64,000 nucleotides of DNA from Streptomyces asiaticus. Its GTDB lineage: Bacteria; Actinomycetota; Actinomycetes; Streptomycetales; Streptomycetaceae. Position numbers and translations under genes: made by a program. The stretch lies in the NCBI RefSeq assembly GCF_018138715.1, contig NZ_JAGSHX010000006.1:7874001-7938000 (forward strand), given 5' to 3'. Below are positions 25,282 to 34,900 of this stretch, piece by piece. The notes beneath the pieces are model-generated. The model had not been told where the DNA came from, made no database searches, and worked only from the letters and a program-made list of their open reading frames with translations. Position 1 is the first letter of the stretch, and each line of letters starts with the position of its first letter.

Positions 25282-26892
25282 ATGTCAACTACCGAGAAGG
25301 GCGCGCAGGCGGCGCCCGGCACCGACCGCGTCGGTCCCTCGGGCGGGCCCGTCGGCCCGGCCTCATCGGCCGAGGACGCGGAACTGCTCGCGGCACTGGG
25401 CTATGAGCAGAGGTTCGATCGCAAGGTCAGCCTGTGGGCGAACTTCGCCCTCGGTTTCGTCTACCTGTCGCCCCTGGTGGGCGTCGTGTCCCTGTTCGCG
25501 GTCGGGCTGTCCACGGCCGGCGGACCGTCCGTCTTCTGGATAGGCATCGTCGGCCTCGGACAATTCCTGGTCGCCCTGGTCTTCGGCGAGGTCGTCTCGC
25601 AGTTCCCGCTCGCGGGCGGGCTCTACCAATGGGTCCGGCGGCTGTGGAACGGGCGCTATGCCTGGTTCACCGCATGGACCTACATCTGCTGTATCACCAT
25701 CGGCATCACCAGCACCGCACTCTTCAGCTCGGACTTCGTGGCCAGCCTCTTCGCCGGTACCGCCAAGGAGCCGGGGATCAGCTCCACCCCCGCTGAGCGA
25801 CTGTGGATCGCGGTCGCGGTCACGGCCGTCTGTCTGGTCTGCAACTGCTTCGGGACCAAGACACTGGCCCTGATCTCCAAGATCGGACTCGCGGCAGAGC
25901 TGATCGGCATCGTCCTCGTCGGCCTCTACCTCCTGGCCTTCGAACGGCACAACTCCGTGTCGATCTTCTTCGACGCCAGCAGTTCCTCGCACGACGGCTA
26001 CTTCGTCGCCTTCATCGCCGCCTCTCTCGTCGGGCTCTTCCTCTTCTACGGTTTCGAAGCGTGTGGCGAGGTCGCGGAGGAAGTCCCGAATCCGGCCCGC
26101 AGCATCCCGCGCGCCATGCAGCTGACCGTGGCCGTCGGCGGACTGGCGGCGCTCTTCGCATTCGCCGGCTACGCACTCGCCGCTCCGGACCTGGCATCGA
26201 TCCTCTCGGGGGAGGACGCCAACCCGATCCCCGCGATCCTCCAGAACTCGATCGGCACCGTCGGCACGAAGCTGGTGCTCGCCGTCACCCTCACCTCCTT
26301 CATCGCCGGCGTGATGAGCCAGCAGGCCGCCGCGAGCCGGATCGTCTTCTCCTTCGCCCGCGACAACATGTTCCCGGGCTCCCGAGCCTTCTCGAAGATC
26401 TCCCGTAAGTACCGTGTCCCGATGAACGCGCTGCTGGCCGTGAATGTCGCTCCGGTCCTGATCTTCGTGTTCGTCTACTTCTCGCCCGATTCCCTCACCA
26501 AGATCGCGGCCTTCCAGATGCTGGCCGGTTACGCGGCCTTCATGATGGTCGTACTGGCCGCGCTGCGGATGCGCCTGAAGGGCTGGCGCCCCGCCGGAGC
26601 CTGGACCCTGGGCCGCTGGGGGATGACGGTCAACATCGCGGCCCTGGCCTACGGCATCCTCGGAATGGTCCTCCTGGCCCAGCCCATCGGCGACTCCCGA
26701 ACCCCGTTCGTGGACCGGTGGATCGCAGTGATCGGTTTCCTCGTCGTCTCGGCCGTAGGCCTCGCGTACCTGCTGACAGCCAAGCCGGACCGCAACTCCA
26801 CCGCGCCGGAAGGCGATGCGCTGGAGGTCGCGGAACGCCTGCGCAACCGCGCCGCACTCATCACGTCCACATCCGGAGGGAAAGACGCATGA
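25282..26892 (+). CDS. APC-family permease
   Basis: A 536-residue integral membrane protein with about 12-13 hydrophobic segments, an N-terminal cytoplasmic extension of ~50 residues, and the APC first-helix pattern ANFALGFVYLSPLVGVVS. The segment GGLYQWVRRLW in helix 2-3 and FLFYGFEACGEVAEEVPNP in helix 6-7 fit the amino acid-polyamine-choline superfamily, amino-acid/choline transporter branch. It lies 86 bp after the GMC gene, and its stop overlaps the next gene (ATGA). It is the probable importer of the compound that the other enzymes degrade. Confidence 0.9.
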   Translation: MSTTEKGAQAAPGTDRVGPSGGPVGPASSAEDAELLAALGYEQRFDRKVSLWANFALGFVYLSPLVGVVSLFAVGLSTAGGPSVFWIGIVGLGQFLVALVFGEVVSQFPLAGGLYQWVRRLWNGRYAWFTAWTYICCITIGITSTALFSSDFVASLFAGTAKEPGISSTPAERLWIAVAVTAVCLVCNCFGTKTLALISKIGLAAELIGIVLVGLYLLAFERHNSVSIFFDASSSSHDGYFVAFIAASLVGLFLFYGFEACGEVAEEVPNPARSIPRAMQLTVAVGGLAALFAFAGYALAAPDLASILSGEDANPIPAILQNSIGTVGTKLVLAVTLTSFIAGVMSQQAAASRIVFSFARDNMFPGSRAFSKISRKYRVPMNALLAVNVAPVLIFVFVYFSPDSLTKIAAFQMLAGYAAFMMVVLAALRMRLKGWRPAGAWTLGRWGMTVNIAALAYGILGMVLLAQPIGDSRTPFVDRWIAVIGFLVVSAVGLAYLLTAKPDRNSTAPEGDALEVAERLRNRAALITSTSGGKDA

Positions 26893-27557
26893 CCCGGGTT
26901 CTGTATCTGTACGGGGGCTGGCCGGGGCACAAGCCCTACCAGGTCGCCGAAGAATGGGCCCTCCCGATCTTCAAAGACCTGGGATGCGATGTCGACGAGA
27001 CCAATGACGTCTTCGCGCTCGACGCCGATCTCACCGATTACGACCTCATCGCGCTCAACTGGAACAACGCTCTGCTGTCCGAAGGGCTCAGCGCCGCCCA
27101 GGAGACACATCTGCTCGAAGCGGTGGAGGCCGGCACCGGGATCGCCGCCTGGCACGGCGCGGCCGCCGCGTTCCGGACGAGCCTGAAGTACCACTGGCTG
27201 ATCGGAGGCAGCTTCCTGGAGCACCCGGCCGGCGAAGGGGTGAAGTACCCCTACCAGGTCTCCATCACGGACACCGGCCATCCGGTCACCGCCGGGGTGA
27301 AGGACTTCCGGGTGGCCTCCGAGCAGTACTACATGTCCGTCGACCCCAACAACCACGTCCTGGCCGAGACCACCTTCACCGGAGAACACCTCCCCTGGCT
27401 GGAGGGCAGGACCATCCCCCAGGCGTGGACCCGGAGCTGGGGGCAGGGCCGGGTGTTCTACAGCGCGGTCGGACACGACCTCGACGACCTCCAGAACCCG
27501 GACGTGACCCGGTTGTGCGCCCAGGGCTTCGCCTGGGCCGCCCGCCGGGGCGCATGA
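26889..27557 (+). CDS. ThuA-like protein (class I glutamine amidotransferase-like fold)
   Basis: A 222-residue single-domain protein of the ThuA family. The start MTRVLYLYGGWPGHKPYQ and the middle GTGIAAWHGAAAAFRTSLKY with a conserved WHG where amidotransferases have the nucleophile Cys are typical. The C-terminal AWTRSWGQGRVFYSAVGHD closes the fold. ThuA-type proteins take part in oxidation/3-keto sugar metabolism and have no demonstrated glutaminase activity. ATG 26889 overlaps the permease stop. It sits between a transporter and a ThDP enzyme in one operon. Confidence 0.88.
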   Translation: MTRVLYLYGGWPGHKPYQVAEEWALPIFKDLGCDVDETNDVFALDADLTDYDLIALNWNNALLSEGLSAAQETHLLEAVEAGTGIAAWHGAAAAFRTSLKYHWLIGGSFLEHPAGEGVKYPYQVSITDTGHPVTAGVKDFRVASEQYYMSVDPNNHVLAETTFTGEHLPWLEGRTIPQAWTRSWGQGRVFYSAVGHDLDDLQNPDVTRLCAQGFAWAARRGA

Positions 27558-27594
27558 CCGCACCATCCGAACCGAGCTGAGTGGGAGCAACCAC

Positions 27595-29382
27595 ATGCCC
27601 GTCCTCACCGGAGGCCAGATCGTCGCGCGGACCCTGCACAACTATGGGGTCGACTGCGTCGCCGGGATTCCCGGCCACGGCATCTGGTCACTGACCGACG
27701 CCTTTCTGGACGACGAATCCCGGATTCCGTTCATCCAGACGTTCCACGAGCAGAGCGCCGTCCACCTCGCGGACGGCTACTACCGTGTCACCGGGCGCCC
27801 GCAGGCCGCGGTGACCTCCATCGGCGCCGGCGCCAGCAACACCGTCATCGGCATGGGCACCGCGTTCACCGACTCCACGAGCGTCCTCGTCATCACCGGC
27901 GGCCCGCCCACCCATATGCGGGGCCACGGACTGCTCCAGGAACTCGACCGCTACACGGCCAACGACTTCCCCAAGGTGGCCGAGGCCGTCAGCAAGCGGC
28001 ACTGGGTCGTCACCCGCGTCGAGGAACTCCCCTTCGTCCTGCACCGCTGTTTCAACTCCATGCTGACCGGCCGCCCCGGGCCCGTGCACCTCGAAGTACC
28101 GATGGATGTGCAGGCCGAGGCCGCCGATGTGCAACTCCACGACCTCGCCCGACGTGTCCCCGCCGGCCGCCAGCACCCGGATCCCGAAGCGGTGGAACGC
28201 GCCGCCGGGATACTGCGCACCGCGACGCGCCCCGTCATCGTGGTGGGCGGCGGGGCCATCACCTCCGAGGCGTCCGACCCGGTCCTCGCTCTCGCCGAGC
28301 GGTGGCAGATCCCCGTCGTGACCACGTGGAACGGCAAGAGCGCGTTCCCCGAGGACCACGAGCTGTTCGCCGGCAGCGTCGGCCAGACGGGCACGCTGGT
28401 CGGCAACGCGATCGCGAGCTCCGCCGACGTCGTCATCTCCGTCGGCTGCCGTTTCACCGACTGGTCGGCCTCCAGCTACGCCAAGGGCGTCAGCTTCTCG
28501 ATCCCGCCCGCGAAGCTCATCCACATCGACATCGACCCGCACGAGATCGGCAAGAACTACCCCGCGGAAGTCGGCATCGTCGCCGACGCGCAGCGGGCCG
28601 TGGCCGCGATCGTGGACTCCCTGCCCGCGAAGGGCGCCGACCGCTCCGCATACCTGGCCGAACTCGCCACCCTCAAGCGGGACTGGGAGGAGAAGCTCGC
28701 CGGCCGCCGCGACAGCGACCGCTTCCCGTTCACCTCGCAGCGTCCGCTGGGCGCCCTGCGGTCCGTCCTCCCGCGCGACGCGATCATCGTCGCGGGCTCC
28801 GGCAACACCCAGGGTGCGGTCAAGCAGACCTTCCCCGTGTACTCCCCGCGCACCCACCTCACCTCCGGCGGCTTCTCCTCCATGGGCTGGGCCGTCCCGG
28901 CGGCGATCGGCGCCAAGCTGGCCCGGCCGGACCGCACGGTGGTGTGCGTTCTCGGCGACGGCGACTTCCTCATGACCGCCCAGGAGATCGCCCTGAGCGT
29001 CACCGCCGGCGCGCCGGTGGTCTTCGTCGTCCAGAACAACGCGGGGTACATGTCCATCCGTGGCGGCCAGCGCAAGCAGACCTCCCGGCACATCGGTACG
29101 GAGTTCTCGCACCCCGACGGCTCGCCGTACAGCCCCGACTTCGCGGCCGTGGGACGGGCCTTCGGGATCGAGTCCTGGAAGGTCTCCGACGCCGACTCCC
29201 TGGAGTCGACCCTGCACAAGGCGGTGCAGTCGGGCGCGCCCGCCCTGGTCGAAGTACCGACGGACCGCGATGCCGCCGGCCCCTGGGTGCCCGGCTGGTG
29301 GGACTTCCCGGTACCGGCGTACGTCACCGACGAGCGGCAGGACGAGTACCAGCGGACCAGGGCCACCGAGCAGCACCTCTGA
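27595..29382 (+). CDS. ThDP-dependent enzyme, acetolactate-synthase-like
   Basis: A 595-residue three-domain thiamine-diphosphate enzyme. The activating glutamate is Glu52 in TFHEQSAVHLADGYYR. The central domain carries VIVVGGGAI, and the ThDP/Mg motif starts at GDGD (454-457) and ends at NN (481-482). The layout matches acetohydroxyacid synthase/glyoxylate carboligase/IolD-type enzymes. There is no regulatory subunit gene beside it, so an anabolic acetolactate synthase role is unlikely; cleavage or condensation of a 2-keto compound produced by the upstream dehydrogenase is more likely. Last gene of the GMC operon. Confidence 0.9.
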   Translation: MPVLTGGQIVARTLHNYGVDCVAGIPGHGIWSLTDAFLDDESRIPFIQTFHEQSAVHLADGYYRVTGRPQAAVTSIGAGASNTVIGMGTAFTDSTSVLVITGGPPTHMRGHGLLQELDRYTANDFPKVAEAVSKRHWVVTRVEELPFVLHRCFNSMLTGRPGPVHLEVPMDVQAEAADVQLHDLARRVPAGRQHPDPEAVERAAGILRTATRPVIVVGGGAITSEASDPVLALAERWQIPVVTTWNGKSAFPEDHELFAGSVGQTGTLVGNAIASSADVVISVGCRFTDWSASSYAKGVSFSIPPAKLIHIDIDPHEIGKNYPAEVGIVADAQRAVAAIVDSLPAKGADRSAYLAELATLKRDWEEKLAGRRDSDRFPFTSQRPLGALRSVLPRDAIIVAGSGNTQGAVKQTFPVYSPRTHLTSGGFSSMGWAVPAAIGAKLARPDRTVVCVLGDGDFLMTAQEIALSVTAGAPVVFVVQNNAGYMSIRGGQRKQTSRHIGTEFSHPDGSPYSPDFAAVGRAFGIESWKVSDADSLESTLHKAVQSGAPALVEVPTDRDAAGPWVPGWWDFPVPAYVTDERQDEYQRTRATEQHL

Positions 29383-29470
29383 CCTCGGCGGTCACCGGTC
29401 GCGGGCCGCGGCGGCCGCCCGTGCATCCGTACCCCCGGCTGCACGGGCGGCACCCGACCTGGCACGAAAT

Positions 29471-29487
29471 CTTGCGGTAATGGCAAG
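29471..29487. promoter_or_regulatory. palindromic operator in front of the XRE-cupin gene
   Basis: CTTGC-N7-GCAAG, starting CTTGCGGT and ending eight bases before the ATG at 29496. The same half-sites, spacing and distance to the start codon recur before the XRE remnant at 47668 (site 47643-47659). This is most simply an autoregulatory site of XRE-cupin proteins. Confidence 0.6.
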
Positions 29488-29495
29488 GTGGGCTC

Positions 29496-30104
29496 ATGGA
29501 TCTCACTACGGACGACGATGTGCTCGACGCGGTGGGCCCGCGGCTTCGTGCGCTGCGCCGTGACCGCGGCATCACCCTCGCCGACCTCGCGGCGAGGACC
29601 GGCGTGTCGGAGAGCACCCTGTCCCGGCTGGAGAGCGGGCAGCGCCGGCCGACCCTGGAACTGCTGCTCCCGCTGGCCCGTATCCATGACGTTCCGCTGG
29701 ACGACCTCGTCGGTGCGCCGCGCACCGGCGACCCCCGGATCCACCTCAAGCCGATCAGGCGGTTCGGCATGACGTTCGTGCCCCTGTCCCGGCGACCGGG
29801 CGGTGTGCACGCGTTCAAGATGATCATCCCCGCCGGGCCGGAACCACTCGAACCGACCCCGCAGACCCACGAGGGCTTCGAATGGCTCTATGTGCTGGGC
29901 GGGCGCCTGCGACTCGTGATCGGCGAGCGTGACCTGACGCTGCCGCCGGGTGAGGCGGCCGAGTTCGACACGTCCCTGCCCCACTGGCTGGGCAGCGCCG
30001 ATGGCGGCGTGGTGGAGCTTCTCATCCTGTTCGGCCTGCAAGGGATACGTGCGCACGTACGCTCCGACCCTCAACGGCCGTCCCGGGCGGAGAGCCGACG
30101 CTGA
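29496..30104 (+). CDS. XRE-type HTH / cupin transcriptional regulator
   Basis: A 202-residue two-domain regulator. The N-terminal XRE helix-turn-helix is at about residues 12-66 (LRALRRDRGITLADLAARTG, STLSRLESGQ). The C-terminal cupin (about 115-190) has HEGFEWLYVLGGRL and LPPGEAAEFDTSLPHW, a sensor fold that binds small ligands. It lies 113 bp downstream of the ThDP gene in the same direction. It is the most likely regulator of the GMC operon, though the palindrome that is seen lies only before its own start. Confidence 0.9.
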   Translation: MDLTTDDDVLDAVGPRLRALRRDRGITLADLAARTGVSESTLSRLESGQRRPTLELLLPLARIHDVPLDDLVGAPRTGDPRIHLKPIRRFGMTFVPLSRRPGGVHAFKMIIPAGPEPLEPTPQTHEGFEWLYVLGGRLRLVIGERDLTLPPGEAAEFDTSLPHWLGSADGGVVELLILFGLQGIRAHVRSDPQRPSRAESRR

Positions 30105-30153
30105 ACCGTGCCGAGACGGGCCGCCTCGGAACCGGGAACAGCGAAGAGGGCCT

Positions 30154-30170
30154 GAGGCCGGTGCGGCCTC
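30154..30170. terminator. weak hairpin between convergent genes
   Basis: GAGGCC-N5-GGCCTC, 50 bases after the XRE-cupin stop codon and upstream (for the other strand) of the methyltransferase-Nudix stop. No T-run follows, which is usual in Streptomyces. Low confidence as a terminator. Confidence 0.35.
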
Positions 30171-30318
30171 CGGCCGGGTCGCTCGTCGCCGACAGCTCAC
30201 GGCCACGGCGGAAACGCTGGCGACGCTCGTGGTCAACGGACTGCTCGCGACAGGTTCGGCCGGTCGCGGCTGAGCGCGTGCGACGTCGTGCGCCGTGGTC
30301 GTCGAGGGGTGCCGTGCG

Positions 30319-31482
30319 TCAGGCGTAGGGCGTGAAATGCGCTGGGGTGTGGTCGATGGGCAGGTCGGGGCGCCAGGCGGTGAGGATCTGGGCGCTGCAT
30401 GCGAACAGGCCGTCGGGCAGCCGGTCCAGGGGGTACCAGGCCCAGTCGCCGACGCTCTCGTCCGGCCGCGTGACCGGCTCGCCTTGCCAGGCGCGCACGA
30501 TGGCGCCGACGGTGACCCGCACGACGTCTTCGACGTGGTCGACGAGCGTGCCCAGGAGCGTGACGTCGTCGGGCCGGGCGATCAGGCCGGTCTCCTCGGC
30601 GAGTTCGCGGATCACGGTCGCTTCCAGGGATTCCCCGGCCTCTACGGTTCCTCCCGGTAGTTCGAGGGTGCCGCGACGGTGCCGGCCGAGGAGTACGCCC
30701 TGGTCGCCGAGGACGATGGCGCCCACGCCGATGGCGGCGTGCGGCGCGGGTGGTCGGGTGGTGCGGGGTCGGCTGGAGAGGCGGGTGGGGCGGTGGGGGA
30801 GGCGGCGGGCGCGGATGAGCTGCTGCACGACGGGGTTGTTCTCGTCGGAGGGGCGCAGGAGGTCGATGGCCTCGACTCGGAAGCCGTGGTCGGTGAGCAG
30901 GGCCTCCCACAGCCGCGGTGCCAGGACCCACATCCGGGTGGGCAGCGGTGGATCGTCGCGGAGCCTGAGCATCTGCTCGCGTGGCGCGACTGTCGTGGAC
31001 GGACCGCGGCCGTGCAGGTCGGTGTGGAGGAGCGAGAGGATCAGCGGTGCGCCGGGGCGCAGGCCGTCCCGCAGTGCGGGGAGGGACCGGTGCGGATCGG
31101 TGAAGGCGAGGCTGCCGATGGCGTACGCGGCGTCGAAGGGCTGGGCGGTGCGGAGGTGGTCGACCACATCACCATGTACGAAGTGGACGCCGGGAGTGCC
31201 CGCGTGTGCGCTGATGGCGCGTTGGTGTTGGGTGAGGGACAGTTCGATCGCGGTGACCTGGGCATCGTGGGTTCGGGCCAGGTGCACGGCGTGGTGGGCG
31301 GGGCCGGAGCCGATGTCCAGGACGCGTTTGCCGGTGACGTCACCGAGGATCTCCGCACCGGGACCGACCCCCTCCCACGGGGTCCACTCCAGCCGTTCGG
31401 GGACCGGCGGCATGTACCCGTGGTTCAGCTGACGTTGGCCGTAAACGGTCCAGGCTTCGGCGTTGAGGTCCTCAACGGACAC
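30319..31482 (-). CDS. SAM methyltransferase fused to Nudix hydrolase
   Basis: A 387-residue fusion. The N-terminal ~240 residues are a class I methyltransferase with the SAM motif [16 protein letters not shown] and the acidic loop VTAIELS; the fold runs on to [12 protein letters not shown]. The C-terminal ~130 residues are a Nudix hydrolase with the full box [23 protein letters not shown] (given here only by its key residues G, E, REL, EE, G). Nudix enzymes hydrolyse nucleoside-diphosphate-linked compounds. The start is GTG 31482, with GGGAG five bases upstream; a longer frame to 31644 enters the upstream gene. It is the second gene of a minus-strand pair with the same domain pairing. Substrate unknown. 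Confidence 0.88.
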   Translation of the reverse strand: MSVEDLNAEAWTVYGQRQLNHGYMPPVPERLEWTPWEGVGPGAEILGDVTGKRVLDIGSGPAHHAVHLARTHDAQVTAIELSLTQHQRAISAHAGTPGVHFVHGDVVDHLRTAQPFDAAYAIGSLAFTDPHRSLPALRDGLRPGAPLILSLLHTDLHGRGPSTTVAPREQMLRLRDDPPLPTRMWVLAPRLWEALLTDHGFRVEAIDLLRPSDENNPVVQQLIRARRLPHRPTRLSSRPRTTRPPAPHAAIGVGAIVLGDQGVLLGRHRRGTLELPGGTVEAGESLEATVIRELAEETGLIARPDDVTLLGTLVDHVEDVVRVTVGAIVRAWQGEPVTRPDESVGDWAWYPLDRLPDGLFACSAQILTAWRPDLPIDHTPAHFTPYA

Positions 31483-31544
31483 GGAAACTCCCGAGAGCAG
31501 AGAGAAGCGAGTGGTAGCTGCGGCTTCATTGTCGGGTTTGGGGG

Positions 31545-33035
31545 TCAAGGCCCGGTTGCGAGATAGTGCGGGCCTCGGCCCTGGCGGGCGCGTTCGATGG
31601 CATCGAGCCGGGCGAAGGGCAGCTCGCCCATGAGCTGTCGCCACTCGGTGAGATCATGGACGGCCCACAGGTCGTGTTCGGAGGGATCGAGCCGGATGTG
31701 GCGCAGTTGCTCGGAGCTGAGTCGGCCGCCGTCGAAGACGAAGCCGATCTTGCCCAGTGGCCAGCGGCGACCCTGGTGGAGGTAGTGCGTCAGCAGCAGA
31801 CGCGGTCGGCCCTGGCCGAGTTCGAGCCCGGTCTCCTCGACCGCTTCGCGGCGTGCCGTTTCCAAGGGGTCTTCCCCGGCGTCGGTGTTGCCTCCGGGGA
31901 ACTGCCACTGCCGGGTGCCGTACACGGAGCGCAGTTGTATCGGGCGGTCGTGCTCGTCGCGGACGTACAGGCAGCCGTACACCGTGTGATGAGGCACCGT
32001 CTGGACGTACTCCGCGGGAGTCATGGGCATGGTGTGGCCGGGGCGTCCCGGACGGTGGTCGAACTCGAAGGCCAGGGCGCCGAGGGCTTCCTTGCCCGGC
32101 GGGTAGATGCGGCGGAGGTTGGCGAGCTGCTCCGCGCGCGTGGAGTCGGGGTCGATGCGTGCTGGATCCTCCGCGTCGAGAAGCTCCTCGAATGAGCCGT
32201 ACGGGGTGATCCGCTTCGCGACGATGTCGAGTTCCCGCCCGCTGCCCGGCTCGCGGAAGACGATCGTGTCCCCGGTTTCGACGGCCGCCTTCCCGGGCGT
32301 CCCGACGCGTACTTCGATCGTTTTGCGCCCGGACTCCACCTGGGCGTAGTAGCGCTCCCGCAGGGTGAAGTGGTGCTGCCGTGAGGTGGGCGTCGCGTCT
32401 CGGACGTCGGCGGGCGCGTAGTGCGTGGGGTTGGCCGATGGCTCGGGCAGTGGTTCGGTCTCCGCCGGCTGAGGGCCGCGCAGGACCACGAAGGCCAGTC
32501 CTTCGGCATCGTGGCGTTCGGCGGTGGACCAGCCGGTCCGCAGGTGGGCGAGTTCATCCTCGTCGAGCGCGATACCGCGCCGCTCGGCCGGGGTGTCGGC
32601 GGCGAGGGGCGTGATGACCACGATGGCGGCGCCAGGTCGCAGGCGGCCGCCGAGGGCCCGCATGGTTCGGTCGCGGTGCTTCAGGAAGGGATACACGAAC
32701 CGGAGGATGATCACGTCGTAGCCGTCGGCGTGCAGAGGTGTCCAGTCGTCGCGCTCGATGTCCAGGCGCAGCCACCGCGCGGCGTTTCCGTGCTGGGCGG
32801 TTGCCTCGGCGAGGGCGTTGTCGGACCAGTCGACGGCGTCGACGTGATAGCCGAGCGAGGCCAGGTGGGCCGCGAGTTCTCCGACCCCGCACCCGACGTC
32901 GAGGGCTGTGCCGTCGACCGGGGCGGGAAAGTGTGTGGCCAGCAGCGACCGCTCACCGTCGCCGAGTCGGCGATAGCGGCGGCCATCGGCGTAGCCGGTG
33001 TTCCATTCGTCCTGTGTGACGGACACGAGGGGCAC
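31545..33035 (-). CDS. SAM methyltransferase - ASCH - Nudix triple fusion
   Basis: A 496-residue protein in three parts. Residues 1-200: class I methyltransferase with [16 protein letters not shown] and [11 protein letters not shown]. Residues about 215-325: an ASCH domain, seen in the pattern [19 protein letters not shown], then [16 protein letters not shown] domains are RNA/modified-nucleoside-linked folds. Residues about 340-480: a Nudix hydrolase with GGNTDAGE and RREAVEETG. The start is GTG 33035 with GGAAGG just upstream. It precedes the methyltransferase-Nudix gene by 62 bp on the same strand, so the two are likely co-expressed. The combination suggests work on a modified nucleotide or RNA base, as inference. 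No known system with exactly these two genes comes to mind. Confidence 0.87.
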   Translation of the reverse strand: MPLVSVTQDEWNTGYADGRRYRRLGDGERSLLATHFPAPVDGTALDVGCGVGELAAHLASLGYHVDAVDWSDNALAEATAQHGNAARWLRLDIERDDWTPLHADGYDVIILRFVYPFLKHRDRTMRALGGRLRPGAAIVVITPLAADTPAERRGIALDEDELAHLRTGWSTAERHDAEGLAFVVLRGPQPAETEPLPEPSANPTHYAPADVRDATPTSRQHHFTLRERYYAQVESGRKTIEVRVGTPGKAAVETGDTIVFREPGSGRELDIVAKRITPYGSFEELLDAEDPARIDPDSTRAEQLANLRRIYPPGKEALGALAFEFDHRPGRPGHTMPMTPAEYVQTVPHHTVYGCLYVRDEHDRPIQLRSVYGTRQWQFPGGNTDAGEDPLETARREAVEETGLELGQGRPRLLLTHYLHQGRRWPLGKIGFVFDGGRLSSEQLRHIRLDPSEHDLWAVHDLTEWRQLMGELPFARLDAIERARQGRGPHYLATGP

Positions 33036-33243
33036 GTCCTTCCCAAGAGCGACGGGTTCACGGCAGTGGCGCAGAGGGGTGTGGCGGGACCGGGGCGTTG
33101 GCGCCGTGGTGGATGGGATTGTCTCCGCAGCGGTACGGGTTGGGAAGCGGGCACCGGGCCGCGACGGTGAGGGCAGTCCTTCGGTGGGCGCCCGCCATCG
33201 CGTGGAACCGTGGACGGCGATTGCCGGCCACCGAGCCGGGGGG

Positions 33244-34860
33244 TCACTTCCCGTGGCTGCGCGTGGAACGTGCGAGGTCGGCCGGTTCGGTGGTCAGCCG
33301 GTCGTAGCTGATCCTGTTCCAGTAGGAGCACTGGTGTCGCGCCGAGTACGCCTCCGAGGTGACGGCCTTGCTGTGGTCGCCGGGCAGCAGCGACATGAAC
33401 TTGGCGCTGCGGTACGGCGGCCACGCCGCCTGCTTTCGCGTCGCGGGGTGCGCGCCTTTCGTGAACGCGCCCCAGTAGCGCACCATCGCCCCCGACAGTC
33501 GCCGCTGCTCCGGTGTCAGCGGTTTCGGGGTCATGCCGGGCCATAGGTAGGGGAGCTCGGTGGCATGCGTCGCGCCCGGCGTGAAGCCGGGCGGCGTGGG
33601 GCCGGGCGAGGGCGGCGGGTTGCGGTCGCCGAATTCGTAGAAGAACGTCCTGGGCTGATGGGACGCGAACTGCCCGGCGAGGCGCTGGTAGTGGCAGCCG
33701 CCCATCCCGTGGAAGACGCTGCTGTCGGTCCACACCGCGCCCAGGGCGTACGCCGTGCCGTACGGGCTGTCGTGGGCGCCGTAGGAGTAGCGGGCGAGCA
33801 CCTCGTCGGCGTGTGGGCCGAATTGCCGCCTGATCACTCGTGTGAACTGCTCCTGGGTCGCGTGCGCGAACGGCAGCGCCCACTTGCGTGTCTCATCCCG
33901 GTTGGTGCCGATGAGGATGGGGACGTTGGTGAATCTTCCGGATCGCACCGCGAGGCCCGGCGTGACCGGCAGTTCGGGGACTCCGGAGACAGGCAGCGGA
34001 CCGTTCAGGATGCCGCCGAAGTCGCCCCCGGCGGCCAGCAGCTCGTCCGTCCGCTTGGCCCGCAGACAGGACACGTCGGCCACGGAATCACGGCAGCCGG
34101 CGGCGTCGGCATAGCGCTTGCCACGCGCGGTGGCCTGCGCGGCCGTGAGACTCGGGCAGCCGCCGCTCTGGATGATCGCGCGGTCGAAGAGACCGCGGGC
34201 CGGGGGAGAGGCCAGCAGCGCGCACACGGACTGACCGCCGGCCGACTCACCCGCGATCGTCACACGGCCGGGATCCCCGCCGAACGCGGCGATGTTCCGC
34301 TGGGTCCAGCGCAGCGCCGCTTGCTGGTCGAGCAGACCGTAGTTGCCCGCGCCCCGCTCGCTCAGCCCGGGCAGGTCGAGAAAGCCGAACACGCCGAGCC
34401 GGTAGTTGATCGTGACCACCACGATGTCGTTGGTCCGCGCGAGCAGCGAGCCGTCGTAGAGGTCGCCCCCACCACTCATGAATCCCCCGCCGTGTATCCA
34501 GAAGAGCACCGGCAGCGGACGGTCCGTGCGCTGTTCGGGGGCGTGGACGTTGAGGTACAGGCAGTCCTCACTCGTACCCGGGCCGCCGGTGGCTGTCTGG
34601 ACGCAGCGCGCACCGTGGTGGTCCGCCGGCCGGACCCCCGGCCATGGGGCCGCGGGCGCGGGCGGCTGCCAGCGCAGGCCGCCGACCGGTGGCGCGGCGT
34701 AGGGGATGCCGAGGTAGCGGGCGACCCCGTCCGCCGCGGCTCCCGCGACCACGCCCTTGTCGGTGGACACCAGCAGGGGACGGGAAACCGTGGGCGCGGC
34801 CGATGGGACGGCCATCAGCGCGGCCAGGCTCACGACGGTGGCGAGTACGCGTCGGATCAT
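33244..34860 (-). CDS. secreted type-B carboxylesterase
   Basis: A 538-residue carboxylesterase/lipase-B family protein. A typical Sec signal peptide opens it (MIRRVLATVVSLAALMAVPSA region), so it acts outside the cell. The catalytic serine is in GESAGG, the oxyanion motif GGGFMSGG is upstream, and the family segments EDCLYLNVHAP and NYRLGVFGFL are present. The start is ATG 34860; a longer open frame to 35049 runs through the neighbouring broken gene. It hydrolyses carboxylic esters of unknown nature. There is no operon partner. Confidence 0.9.
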   Translation of the reverse strand: MIRRVLATVVSLAALMAVPSAAPTVSRPLLVSTDKGVVAGAAADGVARYLGIPYAAPPVGGLRWQPPAPAAPWPGVRPADHHGARCVQTATGGPGTSEDCLYLNVHAPEQRTDRPLPVLFWIHGGGFMSGGGDLYDGSLLARTNDIVVVTINYRLGVFGFLDLPGLSERGAGNYGLLDQQAALRWTQRNIAAFGGDPGRVTIAGESAGGQSVCALLASPPARGLFDRAIIQSGGCPSLTAAQATARGKRYADAAGCRDSVADVSCLRAKRTDELLAAGGDFGGILNGPLPVSGVPELPVTPGLAVRSGRFTNVPILIGTNRDETRKWALPFAHATQEQFTRVIRRQFGPHADEVLARYSYGAHDSPYGTAYALGAVWTDSSVFHGMGGCHYQRLAGQFASHQPRTFFYEFGDRNPPPSPGPTPPGFTPGATHATELPYLWPGMTPKPLTPEQRRLSGAMVRYWGAFTKGAHPATRKQAAWPPYRSAKFMSLLPGDHSKAVTSEAYSARHQCSYWNRISYDRLTTEPADLARSTRSHGK

Positions 34861-34900
34861 GAATCGTCCTGGACCTCCCGGAACGCGGAAGTCCATCGAA

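Noticed and set aside
30105..30274. Short plus-strand tail RQLTATAETLATLVVNG as a regulator fragment
   Set aside because: Too short and without a family pattern.
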